Source: Mycobacterium florentinum
GTDB lineage: Bacteria; Actinomycetota; Actinomycetes; Mycobacteriales; Mycobacteriaceae
DNA length: 64,000 nucleotides
Direction of reading: 5' to 3'
NCBI RefSeq assembly: GCF_010730355.1
Contig: NZ_AP022576.1
Span: 1,116,001-1,180,000, forward strand
In this document: positions 10,478-18,667 of the stretch, piece after piece
Layout: the number at the start of each line of letters is the position of its first letter
How positions within the stretch are numbered: the stretch's first letter is position 1
Translations under genes and position numbers: made by a program
The notes under the pieces: model-generated
Told to the model about the DNA's origin: nothing
The model's database searches: none
Seen by the model: the letters and a program-made list of their open reading frames with translations, nothing else

Positions 10478-11284
10478 CTACGCTCCCGCGTTGTCTGCTC
10501 GCGCCTTCGACGCGGCCTTGAACCGGGTGCGCCAGGCACGCACCGCTAGCTGGCGGTTCTCTTTTTCCTTGAAGAACGCCAGCATTCTGTTGCCGGTCTC
10601 CATGGCCCCGACCCAGAAGTACATCGGCAGCCGCTTCCTGAACTCCTTGTCCGTGCCCGTTCGCATGCTCAAGCCGGTCATGTCGTTGTAGTCGGCGACG
10701 ACGATGTCCATGTAGCGGATGGCGAGCGCCGGGTTGGAGAAACAGCGGATGTTGAAGTCCCAGTCGGCCCAGATCGGATAACGCAGGTTGTACGGGCCAA
10801 TGCCGGCGAAAAGCTCGCGCCGGTAGAAGATCGACTGATGGCAGATGTTGGTCTCGAACTGCAGCCGGTCCAGGTCGAATTCCCCGGCGTGCCGGGCACC
10901 GGTCGAGCCCATGATCACGTCGCCGTACACCAGGTCGCAGGGCGCATTGTCGTCGATGAACGCCGCCACCTGGGCCAGGGTATCCGCGTCGTGCAGCCTG
11001 TCGTCGGACCCGAGAAAGAGCAGCCACTGCCCCGACGCAAGGCCCACACCGCGGTTCATCGCGTCGTAGATACCTTGATCGCGCTCGCAATGGACGATCA
11101 GGCGTGAGCCGAAATCCGGGGCAAAACCGTTGACGATATCGAGCGTGTTGTCCGGCGAAGCGCCGTCCACCACGACCAGCTCGAAGTCGCTGAAGGTCTG
11201 CCGGAGCAGACTCTCGGCACAGCCACCCACGTGCGCCGCCGCCTTCCAGGTGGGGACGATGATCGAGAACTTCGGCCCGCTCAT
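10478..11284 (-). CDS. Family 2 glycosyltransferase
   Basis: This 268-residue cytoplasmic GT-A enzyme has FSIIVPTW at residues 6-13, VVVDGASPDNT at 37-47 and the metal-binding GSDD at 92-95. It lacks membrane segments. Its size and type match Rv1514c of M. tuberculosis, which also sits beside an FkbM methyltransferase gene (Rv1513) and epiA. It is last in a minus-strand run that includes FkbM, Fcl-like, epimerase and dehydrogenase genes, so it probably transfers one of the sugars they make. Donor and acceptor are not readable from sequence. Confidence 0.85.
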   Translation of the reverse strand: MSGPKFSIIVPTWKAAAHVGGCAESLLRQTFSDFELVVVDGASPDNTLDIVNGFAPDFGSRLIVHCERDQGIYDAMNRGVGLASGQWLLFLGSDDRLHDADTLAQVAAFIDDNAPCDLVYGDVIMGSTGARHAGEFDLDRLQFETNICHQSIFYRRELFAGIGPYNLRYPIWADWDFNIRCFSNPALAIRYMDIVVADYNDMTGLSMRTGTDKEFRKRLPMYFWVGAMETGNRMLAFFKEKENRQLAVRAWRTRFKAASKARADNAGA

Positions 11285-11329
11285 GCGCGACTCACGAACT
11301 TCGACATATGGGCTCCTGGTGCAGCGTCG

Positions 11330-12067
11330 CTACGCATTCTGGTCCTCGCGGAAGAAGATACCGTCTGCCTGCAGCATTCGACCGTTACGAATGTCGGTGA
11401 AACAGGGCAGCATCCCAGTCAGTGTGAAGCCCAGCGAGTAGGCCAAGTCCAGCGCCTCACGGATCAGCATCCCGCCTTCATACAACGGCAGGAAGGAGAG
11501 TTCGAGTTGCAAGCCGACGCAGCGATCGGTCAGCGTCGCTTTGCTCCCGGCGAGCACCTGTTTCTCGAACCCTTGGACATCGATCTTGAGAAATATCCGA
11601 TCCGTCGGGCTCAGAATCTCGGACACCACGGTATCGAGCCGGTGAATCGGAACCTCTTCGGTGCCAACATAATTTGCCGCCGGAAAGACATCCTGATGGC
11701 TTTTCAGCATCGGTAAGACGGAGCTGCTTTCGCCGGAATTCCCCGCGACATTGATCGAGATCGTGCCATCGACATCGCCGAGTGCATGCCGCCGGCACTC
11801 CCACAGCGGATCTTTCGACGCATTGCTCTGCAAATCAGAAAATGGGCCAGCCAAAGGTTCGAATGAGATGAGACGCCCCTTGTAGCCCCGCTTGCGCAAG
11901 CCCATGGCGTACTGGCCGGAGTTGGCGCCCACGTCCAGAACGGCATCGACCCGGCGCGATTTGAGCTGGTTGACGAACTGGCGCTTCCAGGCCCGCTCAG
12001 AAAAGTAGCGTGGCACCTCGAGGGAGACGCCACGCGCGATCAAGCGGGCATTGTCCAACAAAGGCAC
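11330..12067 (-). CDS. FkbM-family SAM-dependent methyltransferase
   Basis: This 245-residue class I methyltransferase has the SAM loop DVGANSG (45-51), the acidic FEP end of strand 2 (69-71) and the FkbM hallmark KIDVQGFE (161-168). FkbM-like enzymes O-methylate sugar or macrolide hydroxyls. The closest known context is Rv1513 beside epiA (Rv1512) in M. tuberculosis. The start is GTG at 12067 with a weak ribosome-binding site. It lies between the GT2 and Fcl-like genes on the same strand. It probably methylates a deoxyhexose made by this cluster. Confidence 0.85.
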   Translation of the reverse strand: MPLLDNARLIARGVSLEVPRYFSERAWKRQFVNQLKSRRVDAVLDVGANSGQYAMGLRKRGYKGRLISFEPLAGPFSDLQSNASKDPLWECRRHALGDVDGTISINVAGNSGESSSVLPMLKSHQDVFPAANYVGTEEVPIHRLDTVVSEILSPTDRIFLKIDVQGFEKQVLAGSKATLTDRCVGLQLELSFLPLYEGGMLIREALDLAYSLGFTLTGMLPCFTDIRNGRMLQADGIFFREDQNA

Positions 12068-12151
12068 TGCGTCACACTAACACGCCGATACCCGTGAGCG
12101 GCCCGGAATTACCGAAATGCGATATCCGACCGGCGATTGCCGCCTCGCTAA

Positions 12152-13093
12152 TCAGTTCAGGCGCAACGCATCTGATTCGAGGAACCAGGCGTACATCTTT
12201 TTCAGGCCGGCTTCGATACTCACCGACGGTCGCCATCCGATTGCCGTGATGTTCGTGTTGTCCATGATCTTGCGCGGCGTGCCGTCCGGGCGGGTGTGGT
12301 CGAACTCGACGTGCCCTTCGAACTCAACGATCGATTTGATCAACAGAGCCAGGTCTCGGATTGAAATCTCTTCGCCTGAGCCAACATTGATCATCCCGCC
12401 GTCGTCGTAAGAGCGCAGCAGCAGGACGCACGCATCGGCGAGGTCGTCGGCGTCGATGAGCTCACGCAACGGCGAACCACTCCCCCACACGACGACTTCG
12501 TCGGCCCCGGCCAATTTCGCCTCGTGGAACCGGCGCATCATGCCCGCCACGACGTGGGAATGCTCGGGATGAAAATTATCGCCGACACCGTAGACGTTCG
12601 ACGGCATCACCGTAAATGCGTTGAAGCCGTACTGCTTTCGATACGCGTCGCACATCGTCTTGCCGGCGATTTTTGCTATCGCATACGGCAGGTTCGTTTC
12701 CTCCAACGGACCCGTCAGCAGCGCATCCTCACGAATCGGTTGCTCGGCATCTCGCGGGTAGATGCAGCTCGATCCGAGGAAGAGCAGCTTTTGTGCGCCA
12801 TGCCGGTACGCGGCATCTATGACATTCGTCTGGATCTTCAGGTTTTCCCGGATGAAGTCGGCGCCGTAGGTCGCATTCGCAACGATTCCACCGACCTTCG
12901 CGGCCGCGAGGACGACGTACTGCGGACGCTGCGCGGCAAAGAAATCCTCCACCGCCGCGTGGTCGTCGAGTGGCAATTCGTCGTGCGTGCGGGTCACGAC
13001 GTCGGTGAAGCCTTCGCTGGCCAGCCGCCGCGTGATCGCGGAGCCCACCATGCCGCGGTGACCGGCGACGTAAATCCGTGAACCTAGTTCCAT
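12152..13093 (-). CDS. GDP-L-fucose synthase-like epimerase/reductase (EpiA/WcaG type)
   Basis: This extended SDR of 313 residues has the NADP-binding GHRGMVG at 11-17, the conserved AAKVGGI block, GSSCIYP at 107-113 and catalytic Y137-x3-K141. These are the signatures of GDP-4-keto-6-deoxymannose 3,5-epimerase/4-reductase, which makes GDP-L-fucose or a related GDP-6-deoxyhexose. I chose the ATG at 13093, preceded by GAGG, over a GTG two codons earlier. No GDP-mannose 4,6-dehydratase gene is visible in the window, although in M. tuberculosis gmdA (Rv1511) sits next to epiA. The dehydratase must be elsewhere, or this enzyme acts on another substrate. Confidence 0.9.
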   Translation of the reverse strand: MELGSRIYVAGHRGMVGSAITRRLASEGFTDVVTRTHDELPLDDHAAVEDFFAAQRPQYVVLAAAKVGGIVANATYGADFIRENLKIQTNVIDAAYRHGAQKLLFLGSSCIYPRDAEQPIREDALLTGPLEETNLPYAIAKIAGKTMCDAYRKQYGFNAFTVMPSNVYGVGDNFHPEHSHVVAGMMRRFHEAKLAGADEVVVWGSGSPLRELIDADDLADACVLLLRSYDDGGMINVGSGEEISIRDLALLIKSIVEFEGHVEFDHTRPDGTPRKIMDNTNITAIGWRPSVSIEAGLKKMYAWFLESDALRLN

Positions 13094-13100
13094 TGGCACC

Positions 13101-14090
13101 TCACAACAGTTCGTTGGTCACGGCGTCGCTACCGTGCCGAAGGTACCAAGCGGCGGTGCGCTTCAGCCCCTCGTCCAGGCCGACGGCCGGCTGGTAGCCG
13201 AGTCCACGCATCTTCGAAATGTCGGGGCACCGGCGCGGGGTACCGCCCTCGGCCTCCTCGGTGGGACAAATCTCCACCTCGATCCCGACCGCCTTCGCCA
13301 CCCGGCCGGCCAGGTCCCGGATGGACACCTCTTCGTCATTGCCGATGTGGAAGATCTCGCGGTGGCCACCGTTGTCGTACATGGTGAGCACGCCGTCGAC
13401 GATGTCGTCGACGTAGCAGAACGCACGCGTCTGCGTGCCGTCGCCCTGGATTTCAAACCGCGCCGGCCCATCCGGCGTCGCGTCCCTCGCCGCCCTGGCC
13501 CTGGCGATGAATTGCGGTATCACGTGTTTGTAGCCCATGTCGGGCCCGTACACGTTGTGCGGGCGAAACACCTGAACCTTGCGGTAATGATCTTGCGCGT
13601 AGTCGAACGCGATCAACTCGCTGACGATCTTGGACCCGCCGTACGAATACCTCGGATTCAGGCTGTCCGGCAGCATGAGTGGAATCGTCTCCGGCGTGGG
13701 CACCACCGAGGGCGTCTGATACACCTCCGCGCTGGAGGCCACCACCAGATCCGGCACGCCGGCGTTGCGCCCGGCGTTGACGACCGCCAACGCACCGCGT
13801 AATCCCACGTCCAGCACCAACTCTGGTCGCTTGTAGAAGTTTTCGGTCCCATTGATCGCCGCGAGATGCATGACTACCTCGGCGCCGGCGAACGCCCCCT
13901 CGAGCGCGTCTTGGTCGCGGACGTCGCACGTGAAAAGCTCGATATCGTCGGCTACTTCGGCCAGGCGCCCGGCCTCGCCGCGCACCATGGTGTCGATCAC
14001 GGCGACGTCCCAGCCGTCGCGCACCAGCCGTCTGACCAAATAGGCGCCGATGAATCCGCCGCCACCCGTCACTACGACGCGAGTGCTCAT
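13101..14090 (-). CDS. NAD-dependent nucleotide-sugar epimerase/dehydratase
   Basis: This 329-residue extended SDR has the Rossmann loop GGGGFIG near residues 9-15, SSAEVYQ at 119-125 and the catalytic Y150-x3-K154 pair. ENFYKRPE and the RPHNVYGPDMGYKH stretch are typical of GalE/RmlB-like sugar epimerases. The ATG at 14090 overlaps the stop of the upstream dehydrogenase gene, so the two are coupled and probably act in sequence, for example oxidation of a UDP-sugar followed by epimerisation or decarboxylation. The exact substrate is unknown. Confidence 0.85.
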   Translation of the reverse strand: MSTRVVVTGGGGFIGAYLVRRLVRDGWDVAVIDTMVRGEAGRLAEVADDIELFTCDVRDQDALEGAFAGAEVVMHLAAINGTENFYKRPELVLDVGLRGALAVVNAGRNAGVPDLVVASSAEVYQTPSVVPTPETIPLMLPDSLNPRYSYGGSKIVSELIAFDYAQDHYRKVQVFRPHNVYGPDMGYKHVIPQFIARARAARDATPDGPARFEIQGDGTQTRAFCYVDDIVDGVLTMYDNGGHREIFHIGNDEEVSIRDLAGRVAKAVGIEVEICPTEEAEGGTPRRCPDISKMRGLGYQPAVGLDEGLKRTAAWYLRHGSDAVTNELL

Positions 14091-15427
14091 CACACCACCA
14101 GCCTGCTGTTGCCGACCGCGAAGTACGAGTTGCCCAGCTCCGATGTTGGCAAGTGGCTGAAGTGATTCCAGTAATCGAACACGAAGCCGTCGGGAGCGAT
14201 GAACTCGCTGATCGTGCGCGGCGAGATTCTGCCGAGCTCGGGATGATTGTTGGCAATGATCACCACCGACGCGCCGCCCACGGCATCGCCGAGCCGATCG
14301 TATGCATGCTCATCGGGGAAGGTTGCCCCCAAATGCTCGGGCGTGATCACCGGGTCGAACAACCGGATTTCGGCGTCCGGGTGAGCCTTCTTGACTTCGT
14401 CCAGCACCTTGACCGACATCGATCCCCGGAGGTCGTCGGTAGCGGGGATGCCCTTAAAGGCCATGCCCAGCAAGGCTATTCGCAACGGTGAGGGAAGATT
14501 GCGCCTGGCGACCTCGTCGCTGATGAATCTGACGGTTTCGGCCGGCTGCCGCTCGTTGACGAGCCGGCCCGCGACGGTGATCTCCAGTTCGATTCCGCGG
14601 GTACGAGCGCTCTGCAGCAGGATGTGCGGGTCCTTCTCCAGACACGGACCACCCACCAGGCCCGGCAGCGGCACGCTCGTCCGCTTGTAACCCAGCTTCC
14701 CCGACGAGATCACCTCGTGTGCGTTGACGGCGAACGCATCGCACAATCGCGCTACTTCGTTGGCGAAGGCGAAATGCACGTCGCGATAGGTGTTGTCGAC
14801 GAGCTTGATGATTTCGGCGGCCTCGGGGCTGGACACCTGGACGATGGAGTTGGTCAGCCGCCGGAAAACCGCGGCGGCGCGGTCGCTGACTGCGGGATCG
14901 TCCGCGCCGACAATTTGCGGCAGTTCGCGCAGTTCTTGCAGCGCTTGACCTTCCAGTGTTCGCTCCGGGCACATGGCGATGTCGAAGCTCTTGCCGGACT
15001 CCGCCAGGATGGGCGAGACCACATCACGTGTGGTCCCGACCTTGACCGTGGACCGCAGGATCACCAGCGCGCCATCGCTCATGTTCGCGGTGACCTCGCG
15101 GCTGGCCGCCTCGATCATGTCGGTACGGACCAGTCCCTCGCTGGACAGCGGCGTGCCGACCGTGATGATGTACGTGTCGCACACCGCATCTGGACCGAGT
15201 TGCCCGACGGCCACCAGGCTTCCCGAGCCGACCACCCGCGACAAGGCTTCCTGTAGTCCGGTCTCGGAAAAGTGCGGGATACCGGCGTTGGTTTGGTCGA
15301 CCACCTCGGGCCGTTTCTCGACGCCGATCACTTTGTTGCCAGCCTCGGCCAGCACAGTCGCGAGCGTCAGCCCAACGTAGCCAAGGCCGATGACGCCCAC
15401 GTCATAGTGCGAAACAGGCTGACCCAT
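14090..15427 (-). CDS. UDP-glucose/GDP-mannose dehydrogenase family protein
   Basis: This 445-residue NAD-dependent nucleotide-sugar 6-dehydrogenase has the N-terminal Rossmann GLGYVG (14-19), PERTLEG (154-160), the KLVDNTYRD helix (208-216) and catalytic Cys262 in GGPCLEKDP. These enzymes oxidise the C6 hydroxyl of a UDP- or GDP-sugar to a uronate. The GGPCLEKDP context is closer to UDP-HexNAc dehydrogenases than to classical UDP-glucose dehydrogenase (GGxCFPKD), so the product may not be UDP-glucuronate. The start at 15427 has GGGAGG upstream; a frame nine codons longer lacks one. A UDP-glucose dehydrogenase homologue is a known component of the M. marinum LOS locus (from memory). Confidence 0.88.
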   Translation of the reverse strand: MGQPVSHYDVGVIGLGYVGLTLATVLAEAGNKVIGVEKRPEVVDQTNAGIPHFSETGLQEALSRVVGSGSLVAVGQLGPDAVCDTYIITVGTPLSSEGLVRTDMIEAASREVTANMSDGALVILRSTVKVGTTRDVVSPILAESGKSFDIAMCPERTLEGQALQELRELPQIVGADDPAVSDRAAAVFRRLTNSIVQVSSPEAAEIIKLVDNTYRDVHFAFANEVARLCDAFAVNAHEVISSGKLGYKRTSVPLPGLVGGPCLEKDPHILLQSARTRGIELEITVAGRLVNERQPAETVRFISDEVARRNLPSPLRIALLGMAFKGIPATDDLRGSMSVKVLDEVKKAHPDAEIRLFDPVITPEHLGATFPDEHAYDRLGDAVGGASVVIIANNHPELGRISPRTISEFIAPDGFVFDYWNHFSHLPTSELGNSYFAVGNSRLVV

Positions 15428-15560
15428 GGTCCCTCCCGACAGTCGATGTGCCAATCATTGCCGACCCGGCCGGATCTGCGGCGCGAAATGCTCTGCAAGC
15501 ACGGCTTCGACATGCAGTAAACATCTCCTTCGTCCTTGCCCTGCAACGCGCCGCACCCGG

Positions 15561-15566
15561 TAGTGT
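15561..15566 (+). promoter_or_regulatory. Possible -10 element upstream of the GT-C-like gene
   Basis: TAGTGT fits the mycobacterial TANNNT -10 consensus and lies about 80 bp upstream of the membrane protein start. A TTGCCC hexamer at 15536-15541 could be the -35 element, but the 19-bp spacing is long. A TAGTGT also occurs at 20113-20118 before the cytidylyltransferase gene. The evidence is consensus matching only. Confidence 0.3.
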
Positions 15567-15648
15567 GCCACCCAATGGGTCTGGGCTGCCCGGCGGCAGT
15601 TGAAGTCCCTGCTTTGCTTCGTTTCGCGCAGAACCGAGGAGATTGCCG

Positions 15649-17130
15649 ATGAATCGACCCGCCAAGTCGCGACGAGGTCCGGTCACCGCGGTTCGGGAGG
15701 GGTACGCAACCGTCACCGGGCAATCGCCGCGGACCATCGTGCTCGGCACGATTCTGCTGGCGACGGCGCTTTCGGTGTTGACGGGTTTCGTTCTGACGCA
15801 ATACTTCGCGATCGATGTCATTTCTTCGTTGCTTGCTTTCCCGTACGCCGATTGCTACCTCGATTGGGGCACCAACATCGGCCGGCACTGCTTCAGTGAC
15901 TACGCATTCGAAGTGATGTACGGGATGCGGGCCAATCCGTGGGAGCCATTCGACATATTCGTACAGCCGGACTATCACCAGCTGGCCGTCAACAACTACC
16001 CGGCGGCCGGCATGCTTCCGCAGGTGGCTTTTGGGCTGATCGGCAAATTGCTGGGCGCACCGGTTCTGGGCCTGTTGGGCTACCTGCTCGCCCTGACGGT
16101 CGCGGTGCTTTCGCCCGCGGTATGGGCGGCCCGGGGCGCTCGGGGCCTCGAGCGGGTCGTGGTTTTCGTGGCCTGCGGCGCCGCGGCCATCCCGGTGTGG
16201 TCGGTGATCGACCGGGCAAACTCGGTCGGCTTCTTGGCCCCGATCGGCCTGGTGTTTCTGATCGCGCTGGTGCGGCAACGGTGGGGGCTCGTCGCGGTGA
16301 CGGTGATCCTGGCCGCGCTGCTGAAACCCCAATTCGTGGTGCTGGCCATCGTGCTGCTGGCTGCCCGGCAGTGGCGGTGGGGCGGCATCGCCCTCGGCGG
16401 CGCAGTGATGTTCAACGTCGCCGCGTATTTGTTTTGGCCACAACACTTTCCACACAACATCCTGCAATCGGCAGCCGGCGTTCTCGGCTACGGCGCCGGC
16501 AGCGTCAGCGCCGTCGCGACCTCCAACGTGTCGTTCAGCCGATCGCTGCTGTTGGCGCCGGACATTCTGATGTTCCTGCAAACCGGCGGCAAAATGCCCG
16601 ACGGCTACCTGGCCGGTCCGCGCTCGACGATCGGATACGTCATCCTCGTCCTGGTCGTCGTCGCCGTGCTGGCGCTGGGACGACGCATCCCGCCCGTCCT
16701 GACCGGCATCGTGCTGCTGGTCACCGCCGCCCTGTTCCCGATGGTGAGCATCAGCTACTACTTCGTGTTCGCCCTGCCGATCGCGGCGCTGCTGGTGCGG
16801 GATCCGGATGGGCCGCCGGGCACCGGGATCCTCGACCGGCTCGCGACGGTCGCCGGACACCATCGCACCGTCGGCATCTGGCTGAGCCTGTCCACGGCAC
16901 TCACCCTTGCGACGATCGCGCTCCCGAGCCCGCCGATGCAGGTGTTGCTGTACCGCAAGGACGGCCCGCCGATCCAGGAGCTGACGGTGCTCACCACGGC
17001 AACGCTGGTACCGATGCTGTGGCTGGTGACGCTGGTGATCATCCTCGTCACGTACGCCCGCAAGCCGGACTCCGCAACGGAGGCCGACACTGCGGCGGAG
17101 TCACCGGAACCCGCCGCCACCACGACCTGA
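15649..17130 (+). CDS. Polytopic membrane protein, GT87/GT-C-like mannosyltransferase family
   Basis: This 493-residue protein has about ten predicted transmembrane helices spread over its full length. A first extracytoplasmic loop is rich in acidic and aromatic residues (YADCYLDWGTNIGRHC, then FVQPDYHQ), as in GT-C enzymes that use polyprenyl-phosphate sugars outside the membrane. In M. tuberculosis, Rv1508c and Rv1510 are comparable membrane proteins in the equivalent region. The start is ATG 15649 with GAGGA upstream. It is transcribed alone, divergent from the dehydrogenase gene and convergent with gtrA. It may use the lipid-linked sugar made by the GT2 at 20961 and flipped by GtrA (inference). 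Confidence 0.75.
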   Translation: MNRPAKSRRGPVTAVREGYATVTGQSPRTIVLGTILLATALSVLTGFVLTQYFAIDVISSLLAFPYADCYLDWGTNIGRHCFSDYAFEVMYGMRANPWEPFDIFVQPDYHQLAVNNYPAAGMLPQVAFGLIGKLLGAPVLGLLGYLLALTVAVLSPAVWAARGARGLERVVVFVACGAAAIPVWSVIDRANSVGFLAPIGLVFLIALVRQRWGLVAVTVILAALLKPQFVVLAIVLLAARQWRWGGIALGGAVMFNVAAYLFWPQHFPHNILQSAAGVLGYGAGSVSAVATSNVSFSRSLLLAPDILMFLQTGGKMPDGYLAGPRSTIGYVILVLVVVAVLALGRRIPPVLTGIVLLVTAALFPMVSISYYFVFALPIAALLVRDPDGPPGTGILDRLATVAGHHRTVGIWLSLSTALTLATIALPSPPMQVLLYRKDGPPIQELTVLTTATLVPMLWLVTLVIILVTYARKPDSATEADTAAESPEPAATTT

Positions 17131-17142
17131 GCCGCACCGGCA

Positions 17143-17652
17143 CTACGTGCTCCGCGACGTCTCGTCCCGCGCGTCCGCGCTGTCGGTGTCGCCGCCAGTG
17201 CGCCGGAACGAGAAGTAGCGGTGGCCGAAGTAGCTCAGCAGCGTGGTTGACGCCAAGATGATCGCCTGCGCCGGAATGCGATTCAGACCGAGCTCGACCA
17301 GGACGGGCAAGGCGATGACGTTGATGCCCAGCGCGGTCAGGTAGACACTCCAGAAGCGCACCAGGTCGCGCAGCACGTGGCCGCGGACCCGGAACACGAA
17401 CCGCCGATGCATCACGAACGCGAACAGCACGCTCAGCACGTGCGAGATGCCGAGGGTGACCAGCGACCCGGCCACCTTGCCGAACCGGACGTCGACCAGA
17501 TGGCCGACGGTCTCGGAGCAGGCGATGAAGATGCCGAAGCCGACGACCGTGTTGATGCCGCCGACCAGGACGAACGCCACGCGTTGATCGCGCACCAGCC
17601 GGATCAGCGGTCCCGGGGGCGCCGATTCGGGCGGCAGGTCGAATTCGCTCAC
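17143..17652 (-). CDS. GtrA-like membrane protein, putative polyprenyl-phosphate-sugar flippase
   Basis: This 169-residue GtrA-family protein has four transmembrane helices; the FVLVGGINTVVGFGIF opening is typical of the family. GtrA proteins are thought to flip undecaprenyl- or decaprenyl-phosphate-linked sugars. The GTG at 17652 overlaps the stop of the CDP-glucose dehydratase gene (GTGA). The longer frame upstream is a shadow of that gene. The natural partner is the polyprenyl-phosphate glycosyltransferase at 20961-21893, encoded just across the divergent promoter. Confidence 0.88.
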   Translation of the reverse strand: MSEFDLPPESAPPGPLIRLVRDQRVAFVLVGGINTVVGFGIFIACSETVGHLVDVRFGKVAGSLVTLGISHVLSVLFAFVMHRRFVFRVRGHVLRDLVRFWSVYLTALGINVIALPVLVELGLNRIPAQAIILASTTLLSYFGHRYFSFRRTGGDTDSADARDETSRST

Positions 17653-18665
17653 TCGAGGCTTTCGAAGTCGGCGATCTGCTCCCGGGTCGCCACGATCACG
17701 TCGGCACCCTCGTGCACCCGACGCTCCCAGTCGACCGTCCAGGCCAGGGCCTCCTGGAAGCTCAGCCGGTTGTGCCAGCCGAGTTCGTGGTGCGCCTTGG
17801 CGGCATCGAGGGCCAGCAGGTTCGCTTCGTGGGGGTGCTCGCCGTCCTCCAGGACCCAATGCGCGCCACCGCCCCACATCTCGGCCGCCAGCGTGGCCAC
17901 CCGGCCGACCTCGACAAAGCTGTCGCGGCCCGGGCCGAAGTTCCACTGGCCCAGACCGGAGCCGGCCAGCAGCGCGTCGACGAGGGTGAGATAGCCGTTC
18001 AGGCAGTCGAGCACATGCTGCCAGGGCCGCACCGCCTGCGGGAAACGCAGCTGCGGCGCCTGGCCGGTGGCATACGCGGCGATCAAGTCCGGTAGCAGCC
18101 GATCCCGGCTGATGTCCCCGCCGCCGATGACGTTGCCCGCGCGCGCAATCGCGGTGGGGGTGCCGGGAAAGCTGCGAATCCAGGACTGGGCCAGCAGATC
18201 CGCCATGGCCTTGGACGCGCTGTAAGGGTCGTCGCCGCCCAGCGCGTCGGTTTCGACATACCCGGCCTGCTGGCCGACGTTGCGGTAGACCTTGTCGGTG
18301 GTCACGACGACGTGCGCACGCACCGATCCCGCGGCCGCGACGGCCTCTAGCACGTTGAGCGTGCCGATCGCGTTGGTCTCGTAGGTATATCTCGGGTCCC
18401 GATAGGACTCGCGGACCAGCGCCTGCGCCGCCATGTGCACCACGACGTCGGGAGCCGCCGCGCACACCGCCGCCTTCGTGGCTTCGGCGTCGCGGATGTC
18501 CACCCGGAAGTCGCAATCCAGCTGGTCGGCCAGCCCCAACCGCTTGAACAGGCTGCCCTCGACGGGGTCGAGGGCAAGACCCGACACGCGGTGCCCGCGG
18601 CCGAAAAGAAGCAGCGAGAGCCAGGCGCCCTTGAACCCGGTATGCCCGGTAACCAGATAGTGCAC
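17649..18665 (-). CDS. rfbG: CDP-glucose 4,6-dehydratase
   Basis: This 338-residue extended SDR has the signature TGHTGFKG (6-13), TTDKVY at 122-127 with the Asp-Lys catalytic pair, and Y148-x3-K152. The RAGNVIGGGD and FPQAVRPWQHVLD blocks are highly specific for CDP-glucose 4,6-dehydratase. It converts CDP-glucose to CDP-4-keto-6-deoxyglucose with a bound NAD. It starts 2 bp after the rfbH stop and overlaps gtrA by 4 bp. CDP-sugar genes are uncommon in mycobacteria, which makes this operon notable. Confidence 0.95.
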   Translation of the reverse strand: MHYLVTGHTGFKGAWLSLLLFGRGHRVSGLALDPVEGSLFKRLGLADQLDCDFRVDIRDAEATKAAVCAAAPDVVVHMAAQALVRESYRDPRYTYETNAIGTLNVLEAVAAAGSVRAHVVVTTDKVYRNVGQQAGYVETDALGGDDPYSASKAMADLLAQSWIRSFPGTPTAIARAGNVIGGGDISRDRLLPDLIAAYATGQAPQLRFPQAVRPWQHVLDCLNGYLTLVDALLAGSGLGQWNFGPGRDSFVEVGRVATLAAEMWGGGAHWVLEDGEHPHEANLLALDAAKAHHELGWHNRLSFQEALAWTVDWERRVHEGADVIVATREQIADFESLE

Positions 18666-18667
18666 GG

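Noticed and set aside
10469..10486. Short GAGCG/CGCTC inverted repeat between the converging drrC and GT2 genes
   Set aside because: The 5-bp stem with no T-run is too weak to call a terminator.
15367..16863. A 498-codon minus-strand frame opposite the GT-C-like gene
   Set aside because: Its product is His/Arg/Gln-rich with no fold signature and mirrors the plus-strand membrane protein, which has a clear start, ribosome-binding site and helices.
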